Positions 1 through 8,146 of a stretch of DNA of 64,000 bases are shown here, piece after piece; the first letter of the stretch is position 1, and each line of letters begins with the position of its first letter. Made by a program: the position numbers and the translations under genes. The DNA is taken from the NCBI GenBank assembly GCA_023416515.1, contig JAEZHP010000030.1:1-64000 (forward strand), in the 5' to 3' direction. The notes below the pieces were generated by a model that saw only the letters and a list, made by a program, of their open reading frames with translations, ran no database searches and was not told the origin of the DNA. Origin of the DNA: Pseudomonadota bacterium. Lineage in GTDB: Bacteria > Pseudomonadota > Alphaproteobacteria > Sphingomonadales > Sphingomonadaceae.

Positions 1-2747
1 CTTGGCCCCCTCCCGCCGGCCCGGGCGGGCGGGGCGCCCGCGCCGGGCCGACGTTCGATGTTCCGGAGGACGCCGCGCGGACCGCTATAGACGGCCCAGG
101 TCAGCGCGGCGCAGCTGACGTAGAAGATCAGGAAACCCCAAAGCGCCATGTCGGCGGTGCCGGTGATCTCGATCGACGATCCATAGGCCTTGGGGATGTA
201 GAAGGCGCCGTAGGCGGCGATCGCCGAGGTGAAGCCGATCACCGCGGCCGACTCCCGCTCCGCCTGAATCCGGCGCTTGTCGTCCGGCATGTTGGGCTCG
301 GCGCGGTCGACCGCCTGGCGCATGATCCCGGGGACCATCTGGAAGGTCGACGCGTTGCCGACGCCGCTCACGAAGAACAGCAGCAGGACCATCGCGAAGA
401 AGCCCCAGAAGCTGCCCGCGTCGAGGAACCAGATCATGCCGACGATGGCGACGATCTGGACGACGAACACCCAGAAGGTGACCCGAGCGCCGCCTAGCCG
501 GTCAGAGATCCAGCCGGTCCCAGCCCGCGACAGCGCGCCGAGCAGCGGGCCGATAAAGGCGTAGCGAAGCGCGTTCTCCTCGGGGAAGACGAGGTTGACG
601 AGCAGCGGGAAGCCGGCCGACATGCCGATGAAGGTTCCGAACGTGCCGGTATAGAGCCAGCACATGATCCAGGTATGGGCGCGCCCGAAGATCGTCGATT
701 GGTCGGCGAACGAGGCCTTGGCCGAGAGGATGTCGTTCATCCCGAACCAGGCGGCGAGCGTTCCGACGATGATCAGCGGCACCCACACGAAGCCGGCATT
801 CTGCATCCAGATCTGAGTGCCGTCCGCGGCGGTCTGCGCCTGGCCGCCCAGAGCGCCGAACAGGCTGAAGGTCACCACGACCGGCACCAGGAACTGCATC
901 AGGCTGACGCCCAAATTGCCGAGCCCGGCGTTGATCGCCAGCGCGTTGCCCTTCTCCGACTTGGGGAAGAAGTAGCTGATGTTCGCCATCGACGAGGCGA
1001 AATTGCCGCCGCCGAAGCCGCACAGCAAAGCGAGCACGAGGAAGATGAGGTACGGGGTATCGGGGTTCTGCACCGCATAGCCGATGCCGAAGGCCGGGAT
1101 GAGCAGCGACGCGGTCGACAGCGTCGTCCACAACCGGCCGCCGAAGACCGGCACCAGGAAGGCGTAAAAGATGCGCAAGGTCGCGCCCGACAGGCCCGGC
1201 AGCGCCGCCAGCCAGAACAATTGGTCGGTGGTGAACGTGAAGCCGATCGCCGGCAATCGCGCGACGACCACGCTCCACACCATCCATACGGCGAAGGACA
1301 GGAGCAGGCAGTAGGTCGATATCCACAGGTTGCGCCGCGCGACCGCTCGGCCGCCCGATTGCCAGAAGCCTGGTTCCTCGGGCCGCCAGTCGGCGATTGG
1401 TCCGGCCCGACGCGGCGGGACCGTGATCCCCGGCTCGCCGAGACCCTGCATTTCCGGAAGCTCCGGCACCTGCGCGCTCATCCCCTTGCGCTCGGCGCTG
1501 CGCTCCATGTGGCGGATCGCGACGTGCATCCAGCTGAGCGCAATTCCGACCAGCACGAAGAGCAGGACAAAGGTGCTGGTCCACACGCCGGTGAGGTCGA
1601 GCAGGGCGCCGAAAGCCAGCGGAAGGACGAACCCGCCGAGGCCGCCGATCATTCCGACGAGGCCGCCGACCGCTCCGACATGGTTTGGATAATAGACCGG
1701 GATGTGCTTGAATACGGCGGCCTTGCCGAGGCTCATGAAGAAGCCGAGCACGAAGATTGTCACCAGGAACGGGATCAGCCCCATCTCGGTGTGGAAGGTG
1801 ATCGGGCCGCGGACACCCTCGATGATGTAAGTGGTCGGCGGGTAGGACAGCATGAACGTGCACAGCACGCTGACTCCGAAGGTCACGTACATCACCGAGC
1901 GAGCGCCGTAGCGGTCGGACAATTCGCCGCCGTAGATCCGGAAGATGCTGGCCGGCACCGAGTAGAAGGCGGCGAGCATGCCGGCGGTCTTCACGTCGAG
2001 CCCGTAGACTCCGATCAGGTAGCGCGGCAGCCACAATGCGAGAGCGACGAAGGCGCCGAACACGAAGAAATAATAGAGCGCGAAGCGCCACACCTGGATG
2101 TTCCTGAGAACGGTGAGCTGACTGCGCAGGCTCTCCGCCTTCACGCCCGACTGGCGCCGAGCGACCTGGTCGGGATCCTCGCGGGTCAGCGCGAGGAAGA
2201 TCACCGCCATGACGATGAGCGCAGCGGCCCACACCTGGGCGACCGCCTGCCATCCCGCCGCCACCATCACGAAGGGCGCGACGAATTTCGTCACCGCCGA
2301 GCCGACATTGCCTGCCCCGAAGATTCCGAGCGCGGTCCCCTGTCGGTTCTTTGGGTAGAATTTGGAGACGTATGTGACCCCGACCGAGAAGGCTCCGCCG
2401 GCGATTCCGACACCGAGCGCGGCGACGAGCAACTCGGCATAGCTGTCGGCGAACGATGTCAGGAACGTCGCGATCGCGGCGAGCACCATGACCGCGGCAA
2501 ACACCTTGCGCCCGCCCAACTGGTCGGCCCAGATGCCGAGCAGGACTCGGCTCAGCGAGCCGGTCAGGATCGGAGTCCCGACGAGCAGCCCGAACTCGGT
2601 CTCGGAGAGGCCGAGCTCTTCCTTCACGCCAAGGCCGATGATCGAGAAGATCGTCCACACCGCGAAGCAGACGGTGAATGCGACGGTGCTGGTCCACAGC
2701 ACCTGTCCCGCGCCAGCGGCGGGGGTGTCGGTTACGGCAGCGGACAT
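1..2747 (-). CDS. narK: NarK1-NarK2 fused nitrate/nitrite transporter (3' end beyond window)
   Basis: Two complete major facilitator transporters are fused in one reading frame of at least 915 codons. The first half (about residues 1-440) has the NarK1-like stretch GIFGAGNVGSAVTKF. The second half begins after a WRPEEPGFW linker and carries the NarK2-type LRIFYAFLVP and FGGGNFASSMANIS motifs. Fused NarK1-NarK2 proteins import nitrate by proton symport and exchange nitrate for nitrite across the inner membrane. The C-terminus runs into an Ala/Gly/Pro-rich tail, still open at the left edge, so the stop lies outside. The ATG is preceded by AGGGAAG. An FNR-type box lies 61-74 bp upstream. Nitrate reductase genes are expected to the left but are not visible. 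Confidence 0.93.
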   Translation of the reverse strand, partial: MSAAVTDTPAAGAGQVLWTSTVAFTVCFAVWTIFSIIGLGVKEELGLSETEFGLLVGTPILTGSLSRVLLGIWADQLGGRKVFAAVMVLAAIATFLTSFADSYAELLVAALGVGIAGGAFSVGVTYVSKFYPKNRQGTALGIFGAGNVGSAVTKFVAPFVMVAAGWQAVAQVWAAALIVMAVIFLALTREDPDQVARRQSGVKAESLRSQLTVLRNIQVWRFALYYFFVFGAFVALALWLPRYLIGVYGLDVKTAGMLAAFYSVPASIFRIYGGELSDRYGARSVMYVTFGVSVLCTFMLSYPPTTYIIEGVRGPITFHTEMGLIPFLVTIFVLGFFMSLGKAAVFKHIPVYYPNHVGAVGGLVGMIGGLGGFVLPLAFGALLDLTGVWTSTFVLLFVLVGIALSWMHVAIRHMERSAERKGMSAQVPELPEMQGLGEPGITVPPRRAGPIADWRPEEPGFWQSGGRAVARRNLWISTYCLLLSFAVWMVWSVVVARLPAIGFTFTTDQLFWLAALPGLSGATLRIFYAFLVPVFGGRLWTTLSTASLLIPAFGIGYAVQNPDTPYLIFLVLALLCGFGGGNFASSMANISYFFPKSEKGNALAINAGLGNLGVSLMQFLVPVVVTFSLFGALGGQAQTAADGTQIWMQNAGFVWVPLIIVGTLAAWFGMNDILSAKASFADQSTIFGRAHTWIMCWLYTGTFGTFIGMSAGFPLLVNLVFPEENALRYAFIGPLLGALSRAGTGWISDRLGGARVTFWVFVVQIVAIVGMIWFLDAGSFWGFFAMVLLLFFVSGVGNASTFQMVPGIMRQAVDRAEPNMPDDKRRIQAERESAAVIGFTSAIAAYGAFYIPKAYGSSIEITGTADMALWGFLIFYVSCAALTWAVYSGPRGVLRNIERRPGAGAPPARAGGRGP

Positions 2748-2807
2748 GGAAGGCTTCCCTCGAACGTTCCGGTGCCGGGGCTGTGGCAGGCCGATGCATC
2801 CGGGCTG

Positions 2808-2821
2808 TTGATCGAGATCAT
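2808..2821 (-). promoter_or_regulatory. FNR/Anr-type box upstream of narK
   Basis: TTGATCGAGATCAT matches the TTGAT-N4-ATCAA consensus of FNR/FixK-type regulators at 9 of 10 half-site positions. Its centre is about 67 bp from the narK ATG, which allows a class II activator position near -41.5. The Fe-S FNR-type regulator encoded at 4202 is the obvious candidate to bind it. The identification rests on the motif and its placement only. Confidence 0.6.
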
Positions 2822-2990
2822 TTCGCGGAGGCCGTCGATTAAGTCCCCAGAAACGATCTGAGCCCCGGCCCCGGTGGGACGGGGGCTGGAGCTCAGAGGC
2901 CTCGCGAGAGGCGGTCGGGGCGTGAGAGCGGTGGATCGGGAGAATCGCTCACCACGCAGCGCAAGGATAGGCTCGGTCGCGGCGCGCGCA

Positions 2991-3004
2991 GTGACATAGA
3001 TCAA
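2991..3004 (-). promoter_or_regulatory. Degenerate FNR-type box, distal to narK
   Basis: GTGACATAGATCAA keeps one perfect half (ATCAA), and the other half (GTGAC) has two mismatches. It lies between the moaA stop and narK, about 250 bp upstream of the narK start. It may be a second upstream activator site, and it resembles the box upstream of nnrS (GTGAG-N4-ATCAA on the minus strand). Confidence 0.3.
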
Positions 3005-3021
3005 AGCTCGCACCTTCAAGC

Positions 3022-4035
3022 TCAGCCCCCCGTCACGCTCATGTGGCGGGGCACTGCAGGTGGCGCTGAAGCCACGATGCGGAAGTCGTGACGCCGCGGC
3101 TTGCCGGCGAGCAGCCGGTCGAGCAGCGCGGCGACCGCCGCCTCGCCGCCCTCGCGCAGCGCATGCCTGAGCTCGACCTTCTGGTCGTGGCCGAGGCAGC
3201 CATAGACTGTGCCGGTCGCCGCCACCCGGATGCGGTTGCAACCGTCGCAGAAATTGTGGGTGAGTGGCGTGATCAGGCCGAGCCGTGCGCCGATCCCGTC
3301 GACGTCGTAATAGCGCGCTGGTCCGCCGGTCCTCCGCAGCGAGGGTACGAGCGTGAAGCGCTCCTCGAGCCTGCGCTTAACGCGGTCGAGCGGCAGATAG
3401 TGGCTGGTGCGGTCCTCCTCGACCTCGCCGAGCGGCATCGTCTCGATGAGCGTGAGGTCGAACCCCTCCCCCGCGCACCATAGCAGCATCTCCTCGATCT
3501 CGTCTTCGTTGAGGCCGGCGAGCCCCACCATGTTGATCTTGATCTGAAGGCCGGCCTCGCGCGCGGCGGCGATTCCTCGAAGCACCTGGGCGACGTCTCC
3601 GCCGCGGGTGATGTGGGCGAAGCGTTCGGGCCGGCGGCTGTCCAGGCTGACATTGATGCGCCGGACACCGGCCGCATGGAGCCCTTTCGCGAAACGCTCG
3701 AGCTGGGTGCCGTTGGTGGTGAGCGTGAGCTCGTCGAGGCCGTCGCCGATCCGTCGCCCGATCCAGCCGACAAGATCGAGGATGCCGCGCCGGACCAGCG
3801 GCTCGCCCCCTGTCAGGCGGATTCGGCGGACTCCGCGGGCGATGAAGATGTCGGCGAGTTCGGCGACTTCCTCGAGCGTGAGGATGTGGCGCTTGGGGAG
3901 GAATTGCATATTCTCAGCCATGCAATAGCGGCAGCGAAGGTCGCAGCGGTCAGTAACCGAAATCCGCACGTAGCTGATGTTTCGGCCGAAGCTATCGATC
4001 AGTGCCGAGTGTGCGCCCACGCCCCCCGTCCTCAT
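3022..4035 (-). CDS. moaA: GTP 3',8-cyclase MoaA (molybdenum cofactor biosynthesis)
   Basis: A radical-SAM enzyme that converts GTP to 3',8-cyclo-GTP, the first step of molybdopterin synthesis, needed for Mo enzymes such as nitrate reductase. The radical-SAM Cys triad is CDLRCRYC (C31, C35, C38). A second cluster motif, NFCDGCNR followed by YGC, is C-terminal, and the protein ends in the Gly-Gly typical of MoaA. The start chosen is the ATG at 4035 (337 aa), because a longer frame to 4152 adds 39 unmatched residues and would cover the FNR box. It is a lone moaA beside narK and an FNR gene, which suggests dedicated supply for anaerobic nitrate respiration. Confidence 0.93.
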   Translation of the reverse strand: MRTGGVGAHSALIDSFGRNISYVRISVTDRCDLRCRYCMAENMQFLPKRHILTLEEVAELADIFIARGVRRIRLTGGEPLVRRGILDLVGWIGRRIGDGLDELTLTTNGTQLERFAKGLHAAGVRRINVSLDSRRPERFAHITRGGDVAQVLRGIAAAREAGLQIKINMVGLAGLNEDEIEEMLLWCAGEGFDLTLIETMPLGEVEEDRTSHYLPLDRVKRRLEERFTLVPSLRRTGGPARYYDVDGIGARLGLITPLTHNFCDGCNRIRVAATGTVYGCLGHDQKVELRHALREGGEAAVAALLDRLLAGKPRRHDFRIVASAPPAVPRHMSVTGG

Positions 4036-4096
4036 CAAACTGAACCTTTGGCTAATCTGGATTACGATCTGCCTAGCGCTTGGTTCCACCTGCCCT

Positions 4097-4110
4097 TTGA
4101 TCTGAATCAA
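4097..4110. promoter_or_regulatory. Perfect FNR/FixK-type box between moaA and the FNR gene
   Basis: TTGATCTGAATCAA is a perfect TTGAT-N4-ATCAA palindrome. It sits 62 bp upstream of the moaA ATG on the minus strand and 92 bp upstream of the regulator's start on the plus strand. It could activate moaA, autoregulate the FNR gene, or do both. Confidence 0.75.
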
Positions 4111-4201
4111 CGGGGCTGCCGGCGAGCAGGTTAGCCAAGCGGATCGTGCCAACGCAACAGTTCAGCCTCGACTGCCTCGCCCGTTTGCTGGTGTCCGAGC
4201 G

Positions 4202-4945
4202 GTGTGGCCGGTGAAAAGCGGCCAGGGCGTTCGCTTGGCAACGCTGCCCCGCGACCATCCCTGCGGGCGGTGCGAAGTCCGGCTCGAAACCTTCTGCGGC
4301 GCCCTCGAGGCGAAGGAGCTGGCCGAGTTCAAGGCGCTTGGGTCGACCGCCCGCGCCGAGCCCGGCCAATGCCTGTTCCACGAAGGCGATACGGCCGAGC
4401 TCGTGTTCAACGTCACCCGCGGCACGCTGAAGCTCTACCGGCTGCTGCCGGACGGGCGGCGGCAGATCGCGAGCTTCGTCCAGCCGGGCGATTTCCTCGG
4501 CCTGACGCTGGAGGAGGTCCACGCCTATACCGCCGAGGCGCTCGAACCGGTCGAATATTGCCGATTCCCGCGTGAGCGCTTCGACCGCTTCGCGGAGGAG
4601 CATCCCGAGATCGGCCGCGAGCTTTACGCCATGGCCGCGCACGAGCTTGCAGCCGCCCGCGAGCAGATCGTCCTGCTCGGCCGCAAGACGGCGATCGAGC
4701 GGGTGGCGAGCTTCCTTCTCGCCCGCTTCGACCGGGTCCGCGCCCGCAATCCGGACTGGGAGATCGTTCGGCTGCCGATGACCCGGACCGACATCGCCGA
4801 CCATCTCGGCCTCACCAAGGAAACGGTGAGCCGCGCCGTCACCGCGCTGCGCCGGCGCGGCCTGATCGCGCTCATCCCCGGCGATCGGGTCGAGCTGCTC
4901 CGGCGCGAACGGCTGGAGCAGCTCGCCGGCGGCGCGTGCGGCTGA
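4202..4945 (+). CDS. fnrL: Crp/Fnr family oxygen-responsive regulator with Fe-S cysteines (FnrL-like)
   Basis: A 247-aa regulator: N-terminal cysteine cluster, cyclic-nucleotide-fold sensor domain (about residues 45-150) and C-terminal winged helix. Cysteines C21, C24 and C32, plus an internal C120 in VEYCRF, are spaced as in FNR proteins that hold an O2-labile [4Fe-4S] cluster. The recognition helix contains KETVSRAV, with the E--SR signature that reads TTGAT half-sites. The start is GTG at 4202; an in-frame GTG at 4211 is also possible. It is divergent from moaA across a perfect FNR box, so autoregulation is likely. Its stop abuts the nrdJ stop. Confidence 0.9.
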   Translation: MWPVKSGQGVRLATLPRDHPCGRCEVRLETFCGALEAKELAEFKALGSTARAEPGQCLFHEGDTAELVFNVTRGTLKLYRLLPDGRRQIASFVQPGDFLGLTLEEVHAYTAEALEPVEYCRFPRERFDRFAEEHPEIGRELYAMAAHELAAAREQIVLLGRKTAIERVASFLLARFDRVRARNPDWEIVRLPMTRTDIADHLGLTKETVSRAVTALRRRGLIALIPGDRVELLRRERLEQLAGGACG

Positions 4946-7174
4946 TCAACCGCACTTGGAGAAGCCGCACTCCAGGCAATTGCTGCACCCTTCCATCTTG
5001 ATCATCCCCGCCGCGCCGCATTGCGGGCAGCTCGGCCCCGGCCGAGGGGCGGCGGCCGTATCGGCTTCCTCGATGACCGGGAGCAAAGGCTCGGCCTGGC
5101 CGAGGTGACGCTCGATGACCCCGCCGATCGCGGCGAGCAGCGACGGCACATATTTGCGCTGCATCCAGGTGCCGCCGCGCGGGTCGAACACCGCCTTCAG
5201 CTCCTCCGCGACGAACGACACGTCGCCGCCGCGGCGGAACACCGCCGAGATCATCCGGGTGAGCCCGAGCGTCCAGGCATAATGCTCCATGTTCTTGGAG
5301 TTGATGAAGATCTCGAACGGGCGCCGACCGCTCGGCGTGTCGATGTCGTTGATGGTGACATAGACGGCGTGCGGGCTGTCGGGCCATTTGAGCTTGTAGG
5401 TCGTGCCCTCAAGCGCCTCGGCGCGCGGCGCCAGCACCGGCTCCGCCATCGGCGCCGGCTCGGCAATGGCCGGCGTCTTGTCCTCAACGGACAGGACCGA
5501 TCCGGTCACCGCGTTCGGGCGGTAGGTGGTGAGGCCCTTGCAGCCGAGCTGGTAGCCCTCGACGTAGATGTCCGCGAAATCCTCGAAGCCGATATCCTCG
5601 GGGCAATTGACCGTCTTCGAGATCGAGCTGTCGACCAGCTCCTGCGCTGCCCCCTGCATCGCCAGGTGATCGGCGGGCTTCAGCGTCTGGGCGCTGACGA
5701 ACAATTCCTCCGGCGGCGGCGCGTCGCCCTTGACGCTGCGCCACACCCGGAGCGCGTAATCCTCGACCTTCTCCTCGCGCGTGGAGCCGTCGGGCTGGCG
5801 GATCTTGCGCGTGTAGGAATAAGCGAAGACCGGCTCGATACCCGACGAGACGTTGCCGGCGAGAAGCGACGTCGTGCCGGTCGGCGCGATCGAGGTGAGG
5901 CAGCCGTTCCTGAGCCCGTGCTCGGCGATCAGAGCGCGGGTCTCGTCGTCGAGGCCCGCCAGGTTCGGCCGGTCGAGCATGACCGCGTCGTAGAGCGGGA
6001 ACGGCCCCTTCTCGGCCGCGAGACGGGCCGATGCGCGATAGGCCTCGCGCTTGATGATCGCCAGCCAGCGGCGGGTGAGCTCGACCGACGCTGGGCTGCC
6101 ATAGGCCGCGCCGCAGAATAGGAGCGCGTCGGCGAGGCCGGTGATGCCGAGGCCGATCCGGCGCTTGGCCTTGGCCTCCGCCTCCTGCTCGGGCAGCGGG
6201 TAGCGCGAGATGTCGATCACGTTGTCGAGCATGCGCACGGCGGTCTGGGTGAGACCGGCCAGCGCCGCCTCGTCGACCTCGGCGTCCGCCTCGAACGGCC
6301 GCTCGACAAGGCTTGCGAGGTTGATCGAGCCGAGCAGGCAGGCGCCGTAGGGCGGCAGCATCTGCTCGCCGCACGGATTGCTCGCGCTGATCTCTTCGCA
6401 ATAGCCGAGATTGTTCGCCTCGTTGACGCGGTCGACGAAGATCACGCCCGGCTCGGCGCTGTCATAGGTGGCGCGCATCAGCTTGTGCCACAGGTCGCGC
6501 GCCCGGACGGTGCGATAGGTCTCGCCGCCGAACACCAGCGGCCATTCCGCATCGGCGGCGAGCGCCGCCATGAAGGCGTCGGTCACCAGCACCGAGATAT
6601 TGAAGTTGCGGAAGCGGTTGGGGTCGCGCTTGGACTCGATGAACGCCTCGATGTCGGGATGGTCGATGCGCAGGCAGCCCATCATTGCGCCGCGGCGTTG
6701 GCCGGCCGAGTGGACCGTCCGACACATCGAGTCCCAGCAGTCCATGAAGGACAACGGCCCGGAAGCCTCGGCACCAACTCCGACGACGGCGCTGCCGTTG
6801 GGTCGGATGGTCGAGAAATCCATTCCGACTCCGCCGCCCTGCTGCATGGTCACCGCCGCCTCGCGCAGATGGGCGAAGATGCCCTCCAGGCTGTCGGGAA
6901 TGGTGCCCATGACGAAGCAGTTGAACAGAGTGACGGCGCGGCCGGTGCCGGCGCCGGCAATGATCCGGCCCGCGGGGATGAAGCGGAAGTCGCGGATAGA
7001 GTCGAAGAATCGCGCCCGCCACGCGTCGCGAGCCTGCTCCGGCTCGGCCTCCGCGACCGCTCGGGCGACGCGCGCGGCGGTCGCCGTGAAATCCTCGTCC
7101 GCCTCGCCTTCGCGCGGCACGTAGCGATACTTGGCGCTCCAGATTTCCTCAGCGATCGCGACATCGAAGCCCAT
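4946..7174 (-). CDS. nrdJ: Adenosylcobalamin-dependent (class II) ribonucleotide reductase NrdJ
   Basis: Reduces ribonucleotides to deoxyribonucleotides with an adenosylcobalamin-generated thiyl radical, so it works with or without O2. The 742-aa protein has FNCFVMG with the redox Cys (C86), the NPCGEQ loop with the radical Cys (C268), and a C-terminal zinc-ribbon-like tail (CPQCG...CSNCLECGFSKC) as in NrdJ. It is shorter than the roughly 1200-aa NrdJ common in alphaproteobacteria. The ATG at 7174 is chosen for its strong GGGAGG ribosome site; a frame extending to 7219 has none. Two candidate NrdR boxes lie just upstream. Its place in an anaerobic cluster suggests it supplies dNTPs at low O2. 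Confidence 0.93.
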   Translation of the reverse strand: MGFDVAIAEEIWSAKYRYVPREGEADEDFTATAARVARAVAEAEPEQARDAWRARFFDSIRDFRFIPAGRIIAGAGTGRAVTLFNCFVMGTIPDSLEGIFAHLREAAVTMQQGGGVGMDFSTIRPNGSAVVGVGAEASGPLSFMDCWDSMCRTVHSAGQRRGAMMGCLRIDHPDIEAFIESKRDPNRFRNFNISVLVTDAFMAALAADAEWPLVFGGETYRTVRARDLWHKLMRATYDSAEPGVIFVDRVNEANNLGYCEEISASNPCGEQMLPPYGACLLGSINLASLVERPFEADAEVDEAALAGLTQTAVRMLDNVIDISRYPLPEQEAEAKAKRRIGLGITGLADALLFCGAAYGSPASVELTRRWLAIIKREAYRASARLAAEKGPFPLYDAVMLDRPNLAGLDDETRALIAEHGLRNGCLTSIAPTGTTSLLAGNVSSGIEPVFAYSYTRKIRQPDGSTREEKVEDYALRVWRSVKGDAPPPEELFVSAQTLKPADHLAMQGAAQELVDSSISKTVNCPEDIGFEDFADIYVEGYQLGCKGLTTYRPNAVTGSVLSVEDKTPAIAEPAPMAEPVLAPRAEALEGTTYKLKWPDSPHAVYVTINDIDTPSGRRPFEIFINSKNMEHYAWTLGLTRMISAVFRRGGDVSFVAEELKAVFDPRGGTWMQRKYVPSLLAAIGGVIERHLGQAEPLLPVIEEADTAAAPRPGPSCPQCGAAGMIKMEGCSNCLECGFSKCG

Positions 7175-7182
7175 CCTAATCC

Positions 7183-7229
7183 TCCCAACATGTTGTGGCG
7201 ATCGGATGGCACTCCTCAATATGCGGTGG
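7183..7229 (-). promoter_or_regulatory. Candidate tandem NrdR boxes upstream of nrdJ
   Basis: Two imperfect palindromes are centred at 7190.5 (TCCCAACATGTTGTGG) and 7221.5 (CCTCAATATGCGGTGG). By hand they match the NrdR consensus ACACWATATATWGTGT at 11 and 10 of 16 positions. The centres are exactly 31 bp apart, three helical turns, as known for NrdR box pairs. The first overlaps the nrdJ leader 9-24 nt before the ATG, which is closer than usual. Confidence 0.4.
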
Positions 7230-7253
7230 ATTGATCCATCGCATTGCGTGGGG

Positions 7254-7277
7254 AAAAAAGTGCCTCGCGGAAGCGAG
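7254..7277 (-). terminator. Rho-independent-like terminator after the cupin gene
   Basis: Read on the minus strand, a short CTCGC-TTCC-GCGAG stem is followed within 3 nt by six T residues. It lies between the cupin stop and nrdJ and would separate the small-gene trio from nrdJ. The 5-bp stem is short, so partial readthrough is possible. Confidence 0.45.
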
Positions 7278-7300
7278 TTGCCGCGTGCGAGCGCGAGCGA

Positions 7301-7624
7301 TCAATCAAACATGATGTGGAGAAGCAGAGCCGAGTCCTCGGTCGCGTGGAGCGCGTGCGAGGCGCCACGATCCAGGTAAATCCAGTCTCCCGCCCGAAGC
7401 TTGATCTGGCCGGCGGCCTCGAGAAGCACATGACCTTCGAGACAGTAGAGCGTGACGAAGCCGTCCACCTTGTGGGACGGGATTGACGTCCCAGCCGGGA
7501 TGACCAGACGGACCGCCTCGAAGCGATCCGACTTCACAAGCGCCGCAGTCTTTTCGTTCGCACCGCCGCGACCGGGCGCCTGAAGGTGAATGACCTCGCC
7601 CGGCTTCGCGTGCTTCAATGCCAT
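7301..7624 (-). CDS. Small cupin-domain protein
   Basis: A 107-aa single-domain cupin. Conserved features are PAGTSIPSHKVDGFVTLYCLEG (first cupin motif, one His and Glu candidate) and GDWIYLDRGASHALHA (second motif with His). Such proteins bind a metal or small ligand, and the substrate is unknown here. The ATG at 7624 has an excellent GGAGG site 7 nt upstream. It is the last gene of a three-gene overlapping set headed by a Fur-like box, so a metal-linked role is an inference. Confidence 0.8.
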   Translation of the reverse strand: MALKHAKPGEVIHLQAPGRGGANEKTAALVKSDRFEAVRLVIPAGTSIPSHKVDGFVTLYCLEGHVLLEAAGQIKLRAGDWIYLDRGASHALHATEDSALLLHIMFD

Positions 7625-7890
7625 GGCTGGACCTCCGGAAGAGCCTGTTCGCCAGGAACACGGCTTGTCCGCAGCCTATCGACCACGGCCTCGATAAGCC
7701 GTCTGTGAATCTCGGACATCCGCCGTTCGGCGGCATCTTCGCCATCAACCACGCAAACGCAGAAAGCTTCCGACACCGCTTCGGACGCAACAGCCGCGAC
7801 AGAGCGCGGATCGTCACCGAGGCGCTTGCGCGCGATCTCCACCGCCTTGTGAAGCGCTTCCGGGGTTATCGCCTCGCCATATTCCATCAT
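7615..7890 (-). CDS. Hypothetical protein, 91 aa, in the Fur-box trio
   Basis: Not recognised. Largely helical and charged (ARKRLGDDP, AAERRMSEIHRRLIEAVVDRL), with a CVC pair near residue 45 and no membrane segment. The start overlaps the stop of the upstream small gene as ATGA, and the 3' end overlaps the cupin start by 10 bp. This tight packing supports translation as part of an operon. A second ATG follows immediately at 7887. Confidence 0.6.
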   Translation of the reverse strand: MMEYGEAITPEALHKAVEIARKRLGDDPRSVAAVASEAVSEAFCVCVVDGEDAAERRMSEIHRRLIEAVVDRLRTSRVPGEQALPEVQPWH

Positions 7891-8042
7891 TGACGTTCCC
7901 CGTGTGGCTCAAGCGTCAATACGAGTGTTCCGCGCCATGCTTTTAGCAGGTCTCGAACTGTCGGTGCTCTTCGAGGGGCGCTCGGTCGGCGCGTATCGAG
8001 CGGCCCAGGCGCCGCCACTTCACCACATTCAGGACAAATCAC
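7887..8042 (-). CDS. Microprotein with CPECG motif, first gene of Fur-box operon
   Basis: A 51-aa ORF beginning at GTG 8042 with an AGGAG site 7 nt upstream. The N-terminus reads M-I-CPECGEV, a CxxC knuckle of the zinc-ribbon or rubredoxin type, followed by a basic linker and a helical tail. A longer frame from an ATG at 8069 would start inside the palindromic operator and lacks a ribosome site, so it is rejected. The stop overlaps the next start by 4 nt (ATGA). Function unknown; with a single CxxC it could bind metal as a dimer. Confidence 0.55.
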   Translation of the reverse strand: MICPECGEVAAPGPLDTRRPSAPRRAPTVRDLLKAWRGTLVLTLEPHGERQ

Positions 8043-8054
8043 CTCGTTTCTCCT

Positions 8055-8073
8055 GCTAATGATTATCATTAGC
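8055..8073. promoter_or_regulatory. Fur-box-like palindrome
   Basis: GCTAATGATTATCATTAGC is a perfect 19-bp inverted repeat around one central base. It matches 17 of 19 positions of the classical Fur box. It lies 13 bp upstream of the microprotein GTG (minus strand) and 74 bp before nnrU (plus strand), so it could control either direction. Related Fur-family proteins (Zur, Mur) bind similar AT-rich palindromes and cannot be excluded. Confidence 0.7.
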
Positions 8074-8146
8074 GCGCCTATTGGGACGGGTCAAGGCTTA
8101 AGATGAGGCGTTTGCGCAGCATTGCTGTGCGGGTTAACCAGCCCAC

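Noticed and set aside
675..2861. A 728-codon open frame on the plus strand opposite narK
   Set aside because: Its product is low-complexity (His/Glu/Arg-rich) with no membrane or domain pattern, while the minus frame reads as a clear double transporter. It is an antisense artefact of GC-rich codon use.
3023..4152. A longer start for moaA at 4152
   Set aside because: The extra 39 residues have no MoaA character and would cover the perfect FNR box.
7230..7243. TTGATCCATCGCAT as an FNR box before nrdJ
   Set aside because: The first half-site fits but the second (CGCAT) does not match ATCAA.
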